Shown one piece after another: positions 1 through 8,894 of a stretch of 51,458 nucleotides of DNA. The notes beneath the pieces are model-generated. The model was not told the origin of the DNA. It did no database searches and worked only from the letters and a program-made list of their open reading frames with translations. Source of the stretch: Fibrobacteria bacterium (GTDB taxonomy: Bacteria > Fibrobacterota > Fibrobacteria > UBA11236); contig JADGQO010000098.1 of assembly GCA_017881725.1 (NCBI GenBank), forward strand, positions 1 to 51,458. The letters are read 5' to 3'. The translations under genes were made by a program, and so were the position numbers. Each line of letters opens with the position of its first letter. The stretch's first letter is position 1.

Positions 1-2
1 AT

Positions 3-119
3 CATAAACCGGGCGTGGCTTGCGACAAGTGCCACTATGACGTCACCTTGGACGGCGGCAAAACCATCCATAATTTCCGCAAGCATCTCAACGACACCAT
101 CAACTACGGGAAGTACTAA
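3..119 (+). CDS. C-terminal fragment of a c-type cytochrome (partial at window start)
   Basis: The reading frame is open from the window edge to a TAA at 117-119 and gives 38 residues. It contains one CDKCH heme-binding motif, so the missing upstream part is probably a c-type cytochrome with further hemes. The last ~25 residues are rich in His, Asn and Lys. The gene ends 37 bases before the start of the next cytochrome gene on the same strand, which suggests one operon for exported electron carriers. Only the tail is visible, so heme number and family cannot be stated. Confidence 0.7.
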   Translation, partial: HKPGVACDKCHYDVTLDGGKTIHNFRKHLNDTINYGKY

Positions 120-156
120 GGTGTACAGCGAAAAATTCTTTAGAGGAGAGGCGACA

Positions 157-1521
157 ATGAAAAATCTATTGGTAACAATCTTGGCGGTGATCACCGCGCT
201 GGGCATCCTCATGGGATGTAATGGGAAAGACGGCGTCCAGGGCCCTGCGGGCAACGACGGGAAAGACGGCGCGAACGGCAGCAGCGCGATGACATCGTGC
301 TTAAAATGTCATACTGACTCCAACTTCAACCAGAAAACCACGGAATACAATTTCTCCAAGCATTCCTACGGAACGACCCGCGCCCGTGGCCAGGGTAACA
401 GGTTCTGCGCAAGATGCCACACCAATGAGGGATTTCAGGAAATCACTTGGAACGGCATGCCTTGGGCTGCGGCTGAAATTCCGAATGCTACCAAGATCCA
501 ATGCCAAACCTGCCACAAGATGGCCGGCTTTGATTTCCCGGGCGATACGGTAAGCAGCATTCTTCGGGTGACCAAGCCCGTAGTCTTGAATTACCTCAAC
601 CTGTTTGATTTAAACGGGTGGGTCACACCAACAATGACTCACGACTTCGCGCAAGGGGATTCGAAGGTCAATAACCTCTGCAGCACCTGCCACCAGATTC
701 GCGGCGCCACGTCCTTTGAATACACGGACACGGCAGCCGGAAAATTGGTCACCAAGCCCTTCGCCCAAATGGCCTACTTCCCGATGGGAACGGCTATCCT
801 TCCCGGCGATACCGCCACCGTGGCCAAGGGTAATCTCAAGAAGCCCACGGACTCCGTCGCCTACCTGACGGGTAGAAGTTTCTCCGTGCATGACGGCAAC
901 CAGTCCAATGTCTTCAATGGCATCAACGCCTATGATTTCGGTACACCCATCACCACAGCCAAGCGTCACCATGCGGGAGATAACTGCACCACCTGCCATA
1001 TGAACGCCTGGGATTCGACTGCGCATACGGGCGGACACTCCCTGATCATGAACGTCAAGGATGAGTCTTGCCAAGCCTGCCATCACCTGGAAGACACACT
1101 AAAGACCACCCAGGCGAACATCACCGCCTTGCTCAACACACTGGGCGACGCCATGGTAAAGCGCAAGATTGCTAAGAAGACCACCAATGCCACCACCGGA
1201 GCCGTGTCTTACTCCATCCTGGCCACGGGTGACTTCTACGGCAAGCAGTATTCCACCAACCCGGCGGATTCCGCCGTGACCTATGCCAACCTGACTACTG
1301 CCAACAAAACCGATACCGGAACAGCCGTCATCAAGTACATCAACATGATTACCTATGCCAAGGATGCGGATTTGAAGAATCGCATCGGTCGCAGGTGGAC
1401 CTACGGTGAACTGGGCGCCGCCTACAACTATGGGTTTATCAGCGGCGAGTTGTCGAAAGGCGCGCATAACGATGATTACGCCCGGAAGGTGCTGCAGGCC
1501 TCCATCGATTGGCTGAAGTGA
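157..1521 (+). CDS. Six-heme c-type cytochrome lipoprotein with collagen-like spacer
   Basis: 454 residues. The start at 157 is chosen because AGAGGAGAGG lies just upstream and a lipoprotein signal follows at once (hydrophobic stretch, then lipobox LMGC with Cys21); the same frame is open further upstream but would bury the signal. After the lipid-attachment Cys come about six Gly-X-Y triplets (residues ~23-41), a short collagen-like tether also seen in some outer-surface multiheme cytochromes. Six CxxCH motifs follow: CLKCH (from Cys48), CARCH, CQTCH, CSTCH, CTTCH and CQACH. Extra His residues could serve as distal heme ligands. Likely role: electron transfer at the outer membrane or cell surface. 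The terminal acceptor or donor cannot be inferred. A strong terminator follows at 1604-1637, and the preceding gene also encodes a heme protein. Confidence 0.85.
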   Translation: MKNLLVTILAVITALGILMGCNGKDGVQGPAGNDGKDGANGSSAMTSCLKCHTDSNFNQKTTEYNFSKHSYGTTRARGQGNRFCARCHTNEGFQEITWNGMPWAAAEIPNATKIQCQTCHKMAGFDFPGDTVSSILRVTKPVVLNYLNLFDLNGWVTPTMTHDFAQGDSKVNNLCSTCHQIRGATSFEYTDTAAGKLVTKPFAQMAYFPMGTAILPGDTATVAKGNLKKPTDSVAYLTGRSFSVHDGNQSNVFNGINAYDFGTPITTAKRHHAGDNCTTCHMNAWDSTAHTGGHSLIMNVKDESCQACHHLEDTLKTTQANITALLNTLGDAMVKRKIAKKTTNATTGAVSYSILATGDFYGKQYSTNPADSAVTYANLTTANKTDTGTAVIKYINMITYAKDADLKNRIGRRWTYGELGAAYNYGFISGELSKGAHNDDYARKVLQASIDWLK

Positions 1522-1603
1522 AGGCGCTCTAATCGGCCGCTAAGGCATCCTATCCGCCCCACCTCTCCCGGGGCGAAAGGATTCGAAGGCTGATTCCGGT
1601 ATC

Positions 1604-1637
1604 ACTCCGACCGTTTCGACGGCCGGAGTTTTTTTTT
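1604..1637 (+). terminator. Rho-independent terminator of the cytochrome genes
   Basis: The arms ACTCCGACCG and CGGCCGGAGT pair around a TTTCGA loop with a single mismatch. They are followed by an uninterrupted run of nine T. The T run is only on the plus-strand side, so it ends plus-strand transcripts and not livF from the other side. Confidence 0.85.
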
Positions 1638-1660
1638 GCACCGGCTCCGTGTCCGCCTCC

Positions 1661-1765
1661 GGTAACATTCATCCGAGCTTGCCGGATGAAATTGCCTCCC
1701 TAACCAACCTGCGCGAATTGGATTCGGGGTCGCGCGAATGGCGGAGTTCGCAACGCTGCAATTGA
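1661..1765 (+). pseudogene. Possible relic of a leucine-rich-repeat gene
   Basis: In this gap one frame reads LPDEIASLTNLRELD, which fits the LRR consensus LPxxIxxLxxLxxLD. The residues after it (SGSREWRSSQRCN) no longer fit, and the frame ends at a TGA at 1763-1765. There is no start codon or ribosome-binding site. This could be a remnant of a longer LRR gene or a chance match over about 15 residues. Confidence 0.25.
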
Positions 1766-1827
1766 GTTGGGCGAGAATTTTAGCGGTACGCGAATTCGAG
1801 CGTGCTATTCAATGCGGAAAATCCGGG

Positions 1828-2532
1828 TTACTCTCCTAGATAGGCTTCTTTAACGCGCGGATCCTGCGCCAGCACGCTCGATGGGCCGTGCATGATAATG
1901 CGGCCGGTTTCCAACACATAGGCGTGCTGGGAGCGGTGCAAGGCCAAATTGGCGTTTTGCTCCACCAGTAAAATCGTGGTGCCTTCCGCGTTGATGCGCG
2001 CGATGGCGTCGAAAATTACGTGCACCATCAAAGGCGCCAGACCCAGGGAAGGTTCGTCCAACAGCAGTAGGCGTGGACGGGCCATGATGGCGCGTCCGAT
2101 GGCCAGCATTTGTTGCTCGCCCCCGCTTAAGGTGCCGGCCATTTGCGCGAGCCTTTCCTTAAGCCGAGGGAATACTTCATAAACGTGATCCATATCGCGT
2201 TTTAATTTATTTCTGTCCTTTTGCAAGTAGCCGCCCAGTTCCAGGTTTTCCGCGACAGTAAGATTAGCGAAAACCGCCCGGCCTTCCGGGACCAAGGAGA
2301 TGCCTAAGGCCGCGATGCGGTGAGTGGGTACGCGGTTGAGGCGTTTGCCTTCAAACAAAACGTCGCCGGAATGGGGATGCGCCAGGCCCATGATACTGCG
2401 CAAGGTCGTGGATTTTCCTGCCCCGTTGGCGCCGATCAAGGTGGCGATGCCGCCCTGGGCCACTTCCAGGCTCACGTCCGACAATGCTTGGATGGCGCCG
2501 TACCGCGTCGATACGCCTTTGAGGGACAGCAC
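1828..2532 (-). CDS. livF: Branched-chain amino-acid ABC transporter, ATP-binding protein LivF
   Basis: 234 residues, the normal LivF length. It is the second ATPase of the high-affinity Leu/Ile/Val importer and couples ATP hydrolysis to transport at the inner face of the membrane. Walker A is GANGAGKST near residues 34-42, the signature is LSGGEQQ near 134, and Walker B is LLLLDEP near 154-160, followed by a switch His region (LLVEQN). The start codon is GTG, three bases after the livG stop, so translation is probably coupled. It is the last gene of a five-gene minus-strand operon (binding protein, H, M, G, F). Confidence 0.95.
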   Translation of the reverse strand: MLSLKGVSTRYGAIQALSDVSLEVAQGGIATLIGANGAGKSTTLRSIMGLAHPHSGDVLFEGKRLNRVPTHRIAALGISLVPEGRAVFANLTVAENLELGGYLQKDRNKLKRDMDHVYEVFPRLKERLAQMAGTLSGGEQQMLAIGRAIMARPRLLLLDEPSLGLAPLMVHVIFDAIARINAEGTTILLVEQNANLALHRSQHAYVLETGRIIMHGPSSVLAQDPRVKEAYLGE

Positions 2533-2535
2533 GGA

Positions 2536-3300
2536 CTATTCCTTCCCCAGATAGGCTTCGATGACCTTGGGGTGGCAGCGGATTTCCGACGGGACGCCTA
2601 CGGCGATGGATTCGCCATGGTCGATGACCTGGATGCGCTCGCAGACGCCCATCACGACCTTCATATTATGTTCGACCAAAAGGATGGATAATTCGAATTC
2701 GTCGCGCAAGCGGCGTATCAGACGCATCAGCTCGAACGATTCCTGGGGATTCATCCCCGCGGCGGGCTCATCCAAAAGTAAAAGGCGCGGCCGCGTCGCC
2801 AGGGCGCGGGCCATTTCTAATCGACGTTGCGATCCGTAAGGCAGATTGGAGGCCCGTTCCCGGGCCAGTTTACCAAGTTGGAAAAGTTCCAATAGTTTCA
2901 TCGCATCGGCGGCGCATTGCTCTTCGTCCTTGCGCACGGCTGGGGATCGCAAGATGCTGCCGAACAGGGATTGGCGTCCGCGCATGTGGAAAGAGACTTG
3001 CACGTTTTCCAGTACGGTCATGTCGGGAAAGAGACGGATGTTTTGGAAAGTCCGTGCGATTCCCGCCGCAGCGATGACATGCGGCGGCCGACCATGGAAG
3101 TCGCGACCGGCGAAGGAGATGCTCCCGGAAGTCGGTTTGTAGACTCCGGTGATCAAATTGAAGACCGTGGTTTTTCCCGCGCCGTTCGGGCCGATCAACC
3201 CGAAGAGTTCCCCAGTGCGGACTTCCAAATCGAGTTCCTTAACGGCGACCAATCCGCCGAACCGGATGGTGCAGGACTTCAAGGCCAACAAGGCATTCAT
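2536..3300 (-). CDS. livG: Branched-chain amino-acid ABC transporter, ATP-binding protein LivG
   Basis: 254 residues. It forms the ATPase pair with LivF. Walker A GPNGAGKT lies near residues 37-44, and Walker [14 protein letters not shown] near 170. The signature loop reads YGSQRRLE instead of the textbook LSGGQ, which is normal for LivG proteins. The C-terminal tail ends with [11 protein letters not shown], the LivG hallmark; LivF ends with the related RVKEAYLGE. It starts with ATG 13 bases downstream of livM. Confidence 0.95.
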   Translation of the reverse strand: MNALLALKSCTIRFGGLVAVKELDLEVRTGELFGLIGPNGAGKTTVFNLITGVYKPTSGSISFAGRDFHGRPPHVIAAAGIARTFQNIRLFPDMTVLENVQVSFHMRGRQSLFGSILRSPAVRKDEEQCAADAMKLLELFQLGKLARERASNLPYGSQRRLEMARALATRPRLLLLDEPAAGMNPQESFELMRLIRRLRDEFELSILLVEHNMKVVMGVCERIQVIDHGESIAVGVPSEIRCHPKVIEAYLGKE

Positions 3301-3313
3301 GGGGCGCCCGCGA

Positions 3314-4321
3314 TCATCGTCCGCCCTTAACCGCGGAGGTTACCGCACCGCCCCCGCGTCGTCCCAATAGCGAGGCGCGGCCGAGCAAGCCCTGCGGCCT
3401 ATAAATCATGATGAGGATTAACGCCAACGAATAGATGACGATGCGATAGCCCTCGAAGCCGCGGAACAGTTCCGGCAATACCGTCAGTACGACGGCGCCG
3501 AGTATGGCTCCTTCGATGCTGCCCAATCCGCCGATGGCGATCATGATAATGATTTCGAAGGACTTCACGAAGGTGAACGAGTTTGTATGCAGGTACATGG
3601 TGTAATGTCCGAACAGGCAGCCGGCCATGCCGGCGAACATGGAGCTGATGACGAATGCTGTGACCTTATGGCGCGTCACGTCCACGCCCATGGCTTGCGC
3701 CGCGATTTCGTTTTCGCGGATAGCCAGGAAAGCGCGCCCGTAGCTGGAACGCGAAAGGTTCCACACCGTCGCCACGGTCATGGTCGCCAGCAAATACACC
3801 CAAAAAAAGTTGGACAGCTTGGGGATGCCGACGAATCCGCGTGCGCCGCCGACCGCGTCGATGTTGAGGATTAATACGCGGATGATTTCCCCAAAGCCGA
3901 GCGTCACGATGGCGAGATAATCGCCCCGCAGCCGCAAGGAAGGAATGCCCACCAGGAGCCCGGCCAGCGCCGTGGCCAAGGCCGAGGCCAACAAGGCAAT
4001 GACGAGCAGCGCGCCGTTCTGGGCGAAAGCGGGAAGGAACGCCAGGGCATGGCGCAGCGCAGGTCCGCCATAATAGGTCAAGGACGCTGAAACGTAAGCG
4101 CCTACGGCGAAAAATCCCGCATGCCCGATGGAAAATTGTCCCGTGATGCCGTTGGTCAAATTCAAGGAGACGGCCAGGATGATATTCACGCCGGCCAGGA
4201 TGATGATTTGATAATAATAAGGGCCTTGGCGGACTGGGCCATCGAGAAGAAAAGCCGTTGCGGCCCATTGCAATAGTCCGAGAATAGCAACCGACCCAAG
4301 GATCCACGCGAGGCGTTTCAC
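3314..4321 (-). CDS. livM: Branched-chain amino-acid ABC transporter permease LivM
   Basis: 335 residues, about 8-10 hydrophobic segments. It is one half of the membrane channel and pairs with LivH. The family stretch [24 protein letters not shown] (described here in parts: NLTNGITGQ, then [13 protein letters not shown]) lies near residues 54-76. The cytoplasmic EAA-like loop ([14 protein letters not shown]) near residue 200 contacts the ATPases. The start is GTG. It lies 177 bases from livH; that gap holds an inverted-arm intergenic element rather than a gene. Confidence 0.93.
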   Translation of the reverse strand: MKRLAWILGSVAILGLLQWAATAFLLDGPVRQGPYYYQIIILAGVNIILAVSLNLTNGITGQFSIGHAGFFAVGAYVSASLTYYGGPALRHALAFLPAFAQNGALLVIALLASALATALAGLLVGIPSLRLRGDYLAIVTLGFGEIIRVLILNIDAVGGARGFVGIPKLSNFFWVYLLATMTVATVWNLSRSSYGRAFLAIRENEIAAQAMGVDVTRHKVTAFVISSMFAGMAGCLFGHYTMYLHTNSFTFVKSFEIIIMIAIGGLGSIEGAILGAVVLTVLPELFRGFEGYRIVIYSLALILIMIYRPQGLLGRASLLGRRGGGAVTSAVKGGR

Positions 4322-4338
4322 AGCAACGGAGTCCCGGG

Positions 4339-4492
4339 AAAATTCAGAAAGCAGAAGTAAAAGGTTAAAAAGGAAAAGTGGGAAAAGTGGGAAAAGACAC
4401 CGTACCGCTTCTCAACGGCCGATGCCAAGGCACGGACGAATTTTTCTTTAACTTTTAATTTTTGCCCTTTCCCGTCTGACCCTTGAATTTTC
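4339..4492. repeat. Intergenic element with inverted purine/pyrimidine arms (copy 1)
   Basis: The gap between livM and livH starts with a purine-rich arm (4339-4396: ATTCAGAAAGCAGAAGTAAA, then AGGTTAAAA and three GGGAAAAG-like units). It ends with a pyrimidine-rich arm (4438-4491) whose reverse complement again starts AAAATTCA and ends TTAAAAGTTAAAG. A related arm pair flanks the gap between mutS and scpB (41006-41250), where the right arm read in reverse gives ATTCAGAAAGTAGAAGTTAA. This is probably a dispersed intergenic repeat that folds into an imperfect hairpin in RNA. Function unknown. Confidence 0.5.
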
Positions 4493-4498
4493 ATCGTC

Positions 4499-5398
4499 TC
4501 ACACCTTCTCCACCTGGCCCTTGCCCAAGATGCCGGCGGGTTTGAAAAGCAGGATGGCGATCAGAATTAGGAATGCGATGGCGTCGCGATAGGTCGAGGA
4601 CCCGTAACCAGCCACCATCACCTCGGCCATGCCCAGAATCAATCCGCCCAGCACGGCGCCGAAAATATTGCCGATCCCACCCAGCACCGCCGCCACGAAG
4701 GCCTTCAGGCCCGTCATCACGCCCATCAAGGGATCGATGCCGGGAATGTTGATGGAAACCAATACGCCGCCGGCCGCCGCCAGGGAAGAGCCGATCACGA
4801 AGGTGAGGGAAATGATGCGATCGGTATTGATGCCCATCAACTTGGCCGCGTCCAGGTTGAAAGACACGGCGCGCATGGCTTTGCCGGTGCGGGTCCTGTA
4901 AACGAAAAGGTTGAGCAGGACCATCAAGATGAAAGCCACGAGGATGACGACCATTTCCTGGTTGGTGAAAATGACCCCATGCCAACGCCAGGTTTTTTCC
5001 GGTATCAATTGGGGAAAAAATTTTGGATCCGCGCCGAATACGATTTGGCCCAGGCTTTCCAAAAGCAGGGAAACGCCGATGGCGATGATTAGCATGGTCA
5101 AGCGCGACGCATGCCTTACGGGCCGATACGCGAGACGCTCGATCAAGAGTGCCGTCAATCCGCAGGCGACCATGGATGCGACCATGACCGCCAAGGTGTC
5201 GATCCACGGTACCACGCGATAGGGATGCAGGATTCGGGCGGCGTAGTATCCGAAATAGGCGCCCAACATGTACACGTCGCCGTGCGCGAAATTGATCAGC
5301 CGTAAAACACCATAAACCATGGTGTAGCCCAGGGCCACCAGGGCGTAAATGCTGCCCAGGGAAAGCCCGTTGATAAGTTGCTGGAAAAAGGTTTGCAT
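4499..5398 (-). CDS. livH: Branched-chain amino-acid ABC transporter permease LivH
   Basis: 299 residues, the usual LivH length. The start at 5398 (MQTFFQQLINGLSLGSIYAL) is chosen because it matches the family N-terminus; the frame is open 33 codons further upstream, but that part is charged and unlike LivH. About eight transmembrane segments are visible, with the conserved motifs GYTMVYGVLRLINFAHGD in the N-terminal third and SFNLDAAKLMGIN, the cytoplasmic ATPase-contact loop. It forms the channel with LivM. The binding-protein gene lies 49 bases upstream on the same strand. Confidence 0.93.
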   Translation of the reverse strand: MQTFFQQLINGLSLGSIYALVALGYTMVYGVLRLINFAHGDVYMLGAYFGYYAARILHPYRVVPWIDTLAVMVASMVACGLTALLIERLAYRPVRHASRLTMLIIAIGVSLLLESLGQIVFGADPKFFPQLIPEKTWRWHGVIFTNQEMVVILVAFILMVLLNLFVYRTRTGKAMRAVSFNLDAAKLMGINTDRIISLTFVIGSSLAAAGGVLVSINIPGIDPLMGVMTGLKAFVAAVLGGIGNIFGAVLGGLILGMAEVMVAGYGSSTYRDAIAFLILIAILLFKPAGILGKGQVEKV

Positions 5399-5447
5399 GG
5401 CCGAGGGCCGCCTTATAGTTCGCTTAAGGAGTTCGCTTACAGGCCGT

Positions 5448-6629
5448 TTAAGGCGCCACGGTTTCCTTGAATACGTTCCGGCCATTTCCCTTTTCATCCA
5501 CCTTGACTTCCAAGACCACCGCCGGTTTCACGGCATTGCGGTTGGAGTCCAAAGTGGTGTTTCCGGTGACTCCCATGAAGCCCTTGGTTTGCGCCAGCGC
5601 GGCGCGCACGCTGTCGGGGCGGGAGCTGCCGGCGCGCTTCATGGCGTCGGCCAGGACCAGTGCCGCGTCGTAGCCCAGGGCGGCCATGGCGTCGGGCAGG
5701 CTGTCGCCCGTGCTGCCGTATTTGGCTTTGTAATCCTTTACGAATTTCTGCAGGATGAGGTTCGGATCATCCACGGAATAATGGTTGGAGTAATAGCAGC
5801 CGTTCAGCGCTTCCCCGCCGATTTCCCAGAGTTTCGACGAATCCCAACCATCGCCGCCCATGAGGGGAACCGTGATGCCGAGCTTGCGCGCCTGCCGCGC
5901 GATCAGGCCCACTTCGGTATAGTAGCCGGGGACGAAAACACCGTCGGGATTCTGCGCCTTGATGGCTGTAAGTTGCGCGGTGAAATCCTTGTCGCCCTGG
6001 CTGTAGCTGATATCCGTGGCGATGGTCCCGCCGAGTTTGGAGAAATTGGCTTTGAAGAAATCCGCCAGGCCGACGGAATAGTCACTCTTGATGTCGCGCA
6101 GGATGGCCACCTTCTTTAGCTTCAACGTATTGGCCGCGAACTTGGCCATTACCAAGCCCTGGAAGGGGTCGATGAAACAAACGCGGAAGATATAGTCGCC
6201 TTGCGCCGTGACCTTGGGATTGGTCGATCCGGGAGAGACCATGGGAATGCGGCTGCCTTGGCAAACCGGCGCCGCAGCGAGACTGTTGGAAGAGGCAATT
6301 TCGCCCAGGATGGCCACCACGCCATCCTTGTTGATCAATTTCGTCACCACGGTTTGCGCTTCGTCGGGCTTACCCTGATCATCTTCGATCACGATGCGAA
6401 GCTTCTTTCCCAAAACGCCGCCGCTTTGGTTGATGGCGTCCACGGCCATCTCGATGCCTTTCTTGGTGCTTTGCCCAAAGGTGGCTGTCGCACCCGTGAG
6501 CGATCCGTATTCGCCGATCACGATTTCGTTGGAGCTTTCCTTCTTGTTACAACCCGTGGAAAGGAGTGCGCAGGCCGTTGCGAAAAGCAGGGAACCGGTG
6601 CGGAAGTTCTTCGTGCGATTTGCGATCAT
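5448..6629 (-). CDS. Branched-chain amino-acid-binding lipoprotein (LivK/LivJ type)
   Basis: Type I periplasmic binding protein (Peripla_BP_6 family), 393 residues from the start used here. The start at 6629 gives a clean lipoprotein signal: MIANRTKNFRTG, a hydrophobic core, then LSTGC. An ATG at 6695 has a better Shine-Dalgarno (GGAG eight bases upstream) but would place 22 extra polar residues before the signal. Family features include EIVIGEYGSLTGATATFGQ, FIDPFQGLVMAKFA and GYDAALVLADAMKRA. Its lipid anchor suggests outer- or inner-membrane tethering rather than a free periplasmic protein. It is the first gene of the liv operon and captures Leu/Ile/Val or a related ligand. Substrate specificity cannot be read from sequence. 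Confidence 0.88.
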   Translation of the reverse strand: MIANRTKNFRTGSLLFATACALLSTGCNKKESSNEIVIGEYGSLTGATATFGQSTKKGIEMAVDAINQSGGVLGKKLRIVIEDDQGKPDEAQTVVTKLINKDGVVAILGEIASSNSLAAAPVCQGSRIPMVSPGSTNPKVTAQGDYIFRVCFIDPFQGLVMAKFAANTLKLKKVAILRDIKSDYSVGLADFFKANFSKLGGTIATDISYSQGDKDFTAQLTAIKAQNPDGVFVPGYYTEVGLIARQARKLGITVPLMGGDGWDSSKLWEIGGEALNGCYYSNHYSVDDPNLILQKFVKDYKAKYGSTGDSLPDAMAALGYDAALVLADAMKRAGSSRPDSVRAALAQTKGFMGVTGNTTLDSNRNAVKPAVVLEVKVDEKGNGRNVFKETVAP

Positions 6630-6664
6630 GGTAGGCCTTTGTTGCTCGATAAGTTCGTTCGTAC

Positions 6665-6682
6665 GGTTACTTGCATGTAACC
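6665..6682. promoter_or_regulatory. Palindrome in the liv / lemA divergent region
   Basis: GGTTAC and GTAACC flank a TTGCAT centre, giving an operator-like inverted repeat 36-53 bases upstream of the chosen binding-protein start and between two divergent operons. If the upstream ATG at 6695 is the true start, the site lies inside the coding sequence. The regulator is unknown. Confidence 0.3.
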
Positions 6683-6813
6683 CCAGGATTTTCATACGGC
6701 GATTCTCCGTGGAAAAGGCTCCCGGCGCCGTGTCCGAGCCTTGTAAACAAAGCATTGGACGGGGCAAAAGATAAGTTTTATTAACTTAAATGCAAAAGCG
6801 AATGGAGCCTCCG

Positions 6814-7473
6814 ATGAAATTCCGCCCTGCCTTCCATGTCCTGCGCCTTGCCTTGTATACGGCGATTTGCTCCGCCCTGCTGACACTGTCCGGCTGCGGT
6901 TACAACACCTTGCAATCCTTGGACGAAGATGTCAAAGCATCCTGGTCCGAAGTCATCAATCAGTATCAGCGCCGCGCCGACTTGGTTCCCAACCTCGTCA
7001 ACACGGTCAAGGGTTACGCCGAGCATGAGAAAGACATCCTCATCCAAGTGTCCGAAGCGCGCGCCCGCGTGGGTTCCATTCAGGCCACACCGGAGCTAGT
7101 GAACGATCAGGAAGCCATGGACAAGTTCATCAAGGCCCAGAACAACATGCACGGGGCGCTTTCGCGCCTGTTGGCCGTGTCCGAAAATTACCCCAATCTG
7201 AAAGCCGATGGCTCCTTCCGTGATTTGCAATCGCAACTGGAAGGTACCGAAAACCGCATCACCGTGGCCCGCAACCGCTATATCGACGCCGTGCGCAATT
7301 ACAACGTGCAGGTGCGTTCCTTCCCGTCCAACCTCACCGCCAAATGGTTCGGCATGAAGACCAAGGCAAATTTCACCGTGGAAAACGAAGCGTCGATTTC
7401 GACGGCTCCCAAGGTTGATTTCGGAAGCCCGAAACCCGCGACCCCTGTGACGGGGCCGGCCCATGCGCCTTAG
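6814..7473 (+). CDS. lemA: LemA family lipoprotein
   Basis: 219 residues from the ATG at 6814, chosen because GGAG lies six bases upstream; two in-frame ATGs a few codons earlier lack such a site. The N-terminus carries a signal ending in a lipobox (LTLSGC). The mature part has the LemA signature: a long helical bundle with YNTLQSLDEDVKASWSEVINQYQRR (read as two parts), LVPNLVNTV and TENRITVARNRYIDAVRNYN. The usual LemA end (RPxFxxxxxA) is replaced by KANFTVENEASIS and a Pro-rich tail. LemA proteins are envelope proteins of unclear biochemical role and usually sit beside TPM-domain genes, as here. The next gene overlaps by 11 bases. Confidence 0.9.
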   Translation: MKFRPAFHVLRLALYTAICSALLTLSGCGYNTLQSLDEDVKASWSEVINQYQRRADLVPNLVNTVKGYAEHEKDILIQVSEARARVGSIQATPELVNDQEAMDKFIKAQNNMHGALSRLLAVSENYPNLKADGSFRDLQSQLEGTENRITVARNRYIDAVRNYNVQVRSFPSNLTAKWFGMKTKANFTVENEASISTAPKVDFGSPKPATPVTGPAHAP

Positions 7474-8389
7474 GTCGGGCCTTGCGGCCTGCTTGTTCTT
7501 CCTAACGGCGGTCGGTGCGGACATGTCACGCGCAGCGGCGGCCGAACAGGATCGTTTCGACCAAAAATCCGGTTTACAGCCCGTGCCGAATTTGACCGGT
7601 CGCGTGGTGGACCTGACCGCGACTTTGTCATCCTCTGAAGTAGGAGAATTAGAATCCCGGTTGCGTGCGTTCGAAGAACAGAAGGGCAGCCAGTTGGCCG
7701 TTCTGATCGTGTCCAGCACGGCGCCCGAAGATATCGCGCAATATTCCATCCGCGTGGTGGAAAAGTGGAAACTCGGGCGCAAGAAAGTCGATGACGGAGC
7801 CTTATTGCTGGTGGCCAAGGACGATCGCACGTTGCGCATCGAAGTGGGTTATGGCCTGGAAGGCGCGTTGACGGACATCGCCTCGAAGCGAATCATCAGC
7901 GACATCATCACGCCGGAATTCAAATCGGGAAACTTTTACGGCGGCGTCAGCGCCGGAGTCGACGCCATCCTGAAAGTGATCCAGGGGGAGCCGCTGCCCG
8001 AGCCGGCCGTTTCGCGGGGCGGATTCGGACGCCGTCGGTCGCACCTCGATGGTGGATTCCTGATTGGGCTTTTGGTGGGCGGCTTTTTCCTGAGCAGCGC
8101 GCTGAGGGCGATATTCGGACGATTGGGCGGGGGATTTTTGACCGGCGGGGCGGCGGTGTTCATCGCTTGGTTCGCATTGGGTTCAATAGTACTGGCCGTC
8201 GGCTTGGGGTTCATCGCATTCCTTGTCACACTATTCGGCGGCGGCGGTGGCGGCGGCAGAAGCTTCGGTGGCGGCTGGGGCGGCGGATTCGGTGGAGGCG
8301 GCGGTGGTTGGAGTGGTGGCGGTGGTGGAGGAGGATTCAGCGGCGGTGGCGGAAGCTTCGGCGGCGGCGGATCCTCGGGAAGTTGGTGA
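7463..8389 (+). CDS. TPM-domain membrane protein (YgcG type)
   Basis: 308 residues. Signal peptide at residues 1-25 (hydrophobic stretch, AAAAEQ), then a TPM domain (~45-175) with LPNLTGRVVDL-like entry, LAVLIVSS, DDGALLLVAKDDRTLRIEVGYGLEGALTD and YGGVSAGVDAILKVI. Two or three transmembrane segments follow (~195-265), then a Gly-rich tail of ~50 residues ending GGGGSSGSW. Length, domain order and Gly-rich, aromatic-ended tail match YgcG-like proteins of the lemA neighbourhood. TPM domains fold like thylakoid phosphatase TLP18.3, but phosphatase activity in bacteria is unproven. It starts inside the lemA 3' end, so coupling is likely. Confidence 0.88.
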   Translation: MRLRSGLAACLFFLTAVGADMSRAAAAEQDRFDQKSGLQPVPNLTGRVVDLTATLSSSEVGELESRLRAFEEQKGSQLAVLIVSSTAPEDIAQYSIRVVEKWKLGRKKVDDGALLLVAKDDRTLRIEVGYGLEGALTDIASKRIISDIITPEFKSGNFYGGVSAGVDAILKVIQGEPLPEPAVSRGGFGRRRSHLDGGFLIGLLVGGFFLSSALRAIFGRLGGGFLTGGAAVFIAWFALGSIVLAVGLGFIAFLVTLFGGGGGGGRSFGGGWGGGFGGGGGGWSGGGGGGGFSGGGGSFGGGGSSGSW

Positions 8390-8396
8390 GGTGACT

Positions 8397-8894
8397 ATGG
8401 ATTGGCGGCGATTGGTTCGGCATCTCCTCACGGGCAAACCGCATCTGCGGAAGCTGTTTCCGGAATCGGCATTGAAAAACATCGGCGATGCCGTGGGGCG
8501 CGCGGAAAAAGGCCATCATGGCGAGATTCGTTTCGCCGTGGAGGCGTCGTTGCACACAGTCGCGTTGCTGCGCGGCTTGAGCGCGCGCGATCGCGCCTTG
8601 GAAGTGTTCAGCGCCTTGCGCGTCTGGGATACGGAAGCGAATAACGGGGTCTTGATTTATTTGTCGGTCGCGGATCGGAGAGTGGAAATCGTCGCCGATC
8701 GCGGAGTGAATTCGGCGGTGGGGTCGGAAGGCTGGTCCTCCATTTGCAGGGGCATGGAGGCGGAGTTCCGCCAGGGACGATTCGAAGCTGGGGCCATCCA
8801 CGGCGTCACGGAGGTTGGGAATCTCTTGCGGGAACATTTTCCCGCCGAAGATGCCGATGTCAACGAATTACCCGATAAGCCCGTCTTACTATAG
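8397..8894 (+). CDS. Short TPM-domain protein
   Basis: 165 residues. The ATG at 8397 is chosen; a GTG two codons earlier in the same frame is an alternative, and the longer open frame upstream is only an Ala-rich shadow of the neighbour's Gly-rich tail. It is a stand-alone TPM domain without signal or membrane segment: EVFSALRVWDTEANNGVLIYLSVADRRVEIVADRGVN (seen in parts) and the late SSICRGMEAEFRQGRFEAGAIHGV segment. It is the third gene of the lemA-TPM-TPM set, seven bases after the previous stop. Probably cytoplasmic; exact role unknown. Confidence 0.82.
   Translation: MDWRRLVRHLLTGKPHLRKLFPESALKNIGDAVGRAEKGHHGEIRFAVEASLHTVALLRGLSARDRALEVFSALRVWDTEANNGVLIYLSVADRRVEIVADRGVNSAVGSEGWSSICRGMEAEFRQGRFEAGAIHGVTEVGNLLREHFPAEDADVNELPDKPVLL

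Noticed and set aside
610..1086. Open frame on the minus strand within the cytochrome gene
   Set aside because: It lies antisense to the heme gene, lacks a ribosome-binding site, and its composition follows from the CxxCH-rich plus strand.
8223..8396. Ala/Glu-rich extension before the short TPM gene
   Set aside because: It is an out-of-frame reading of the neighbour's Gly-rich tail; the TPM domain starts at 8397.
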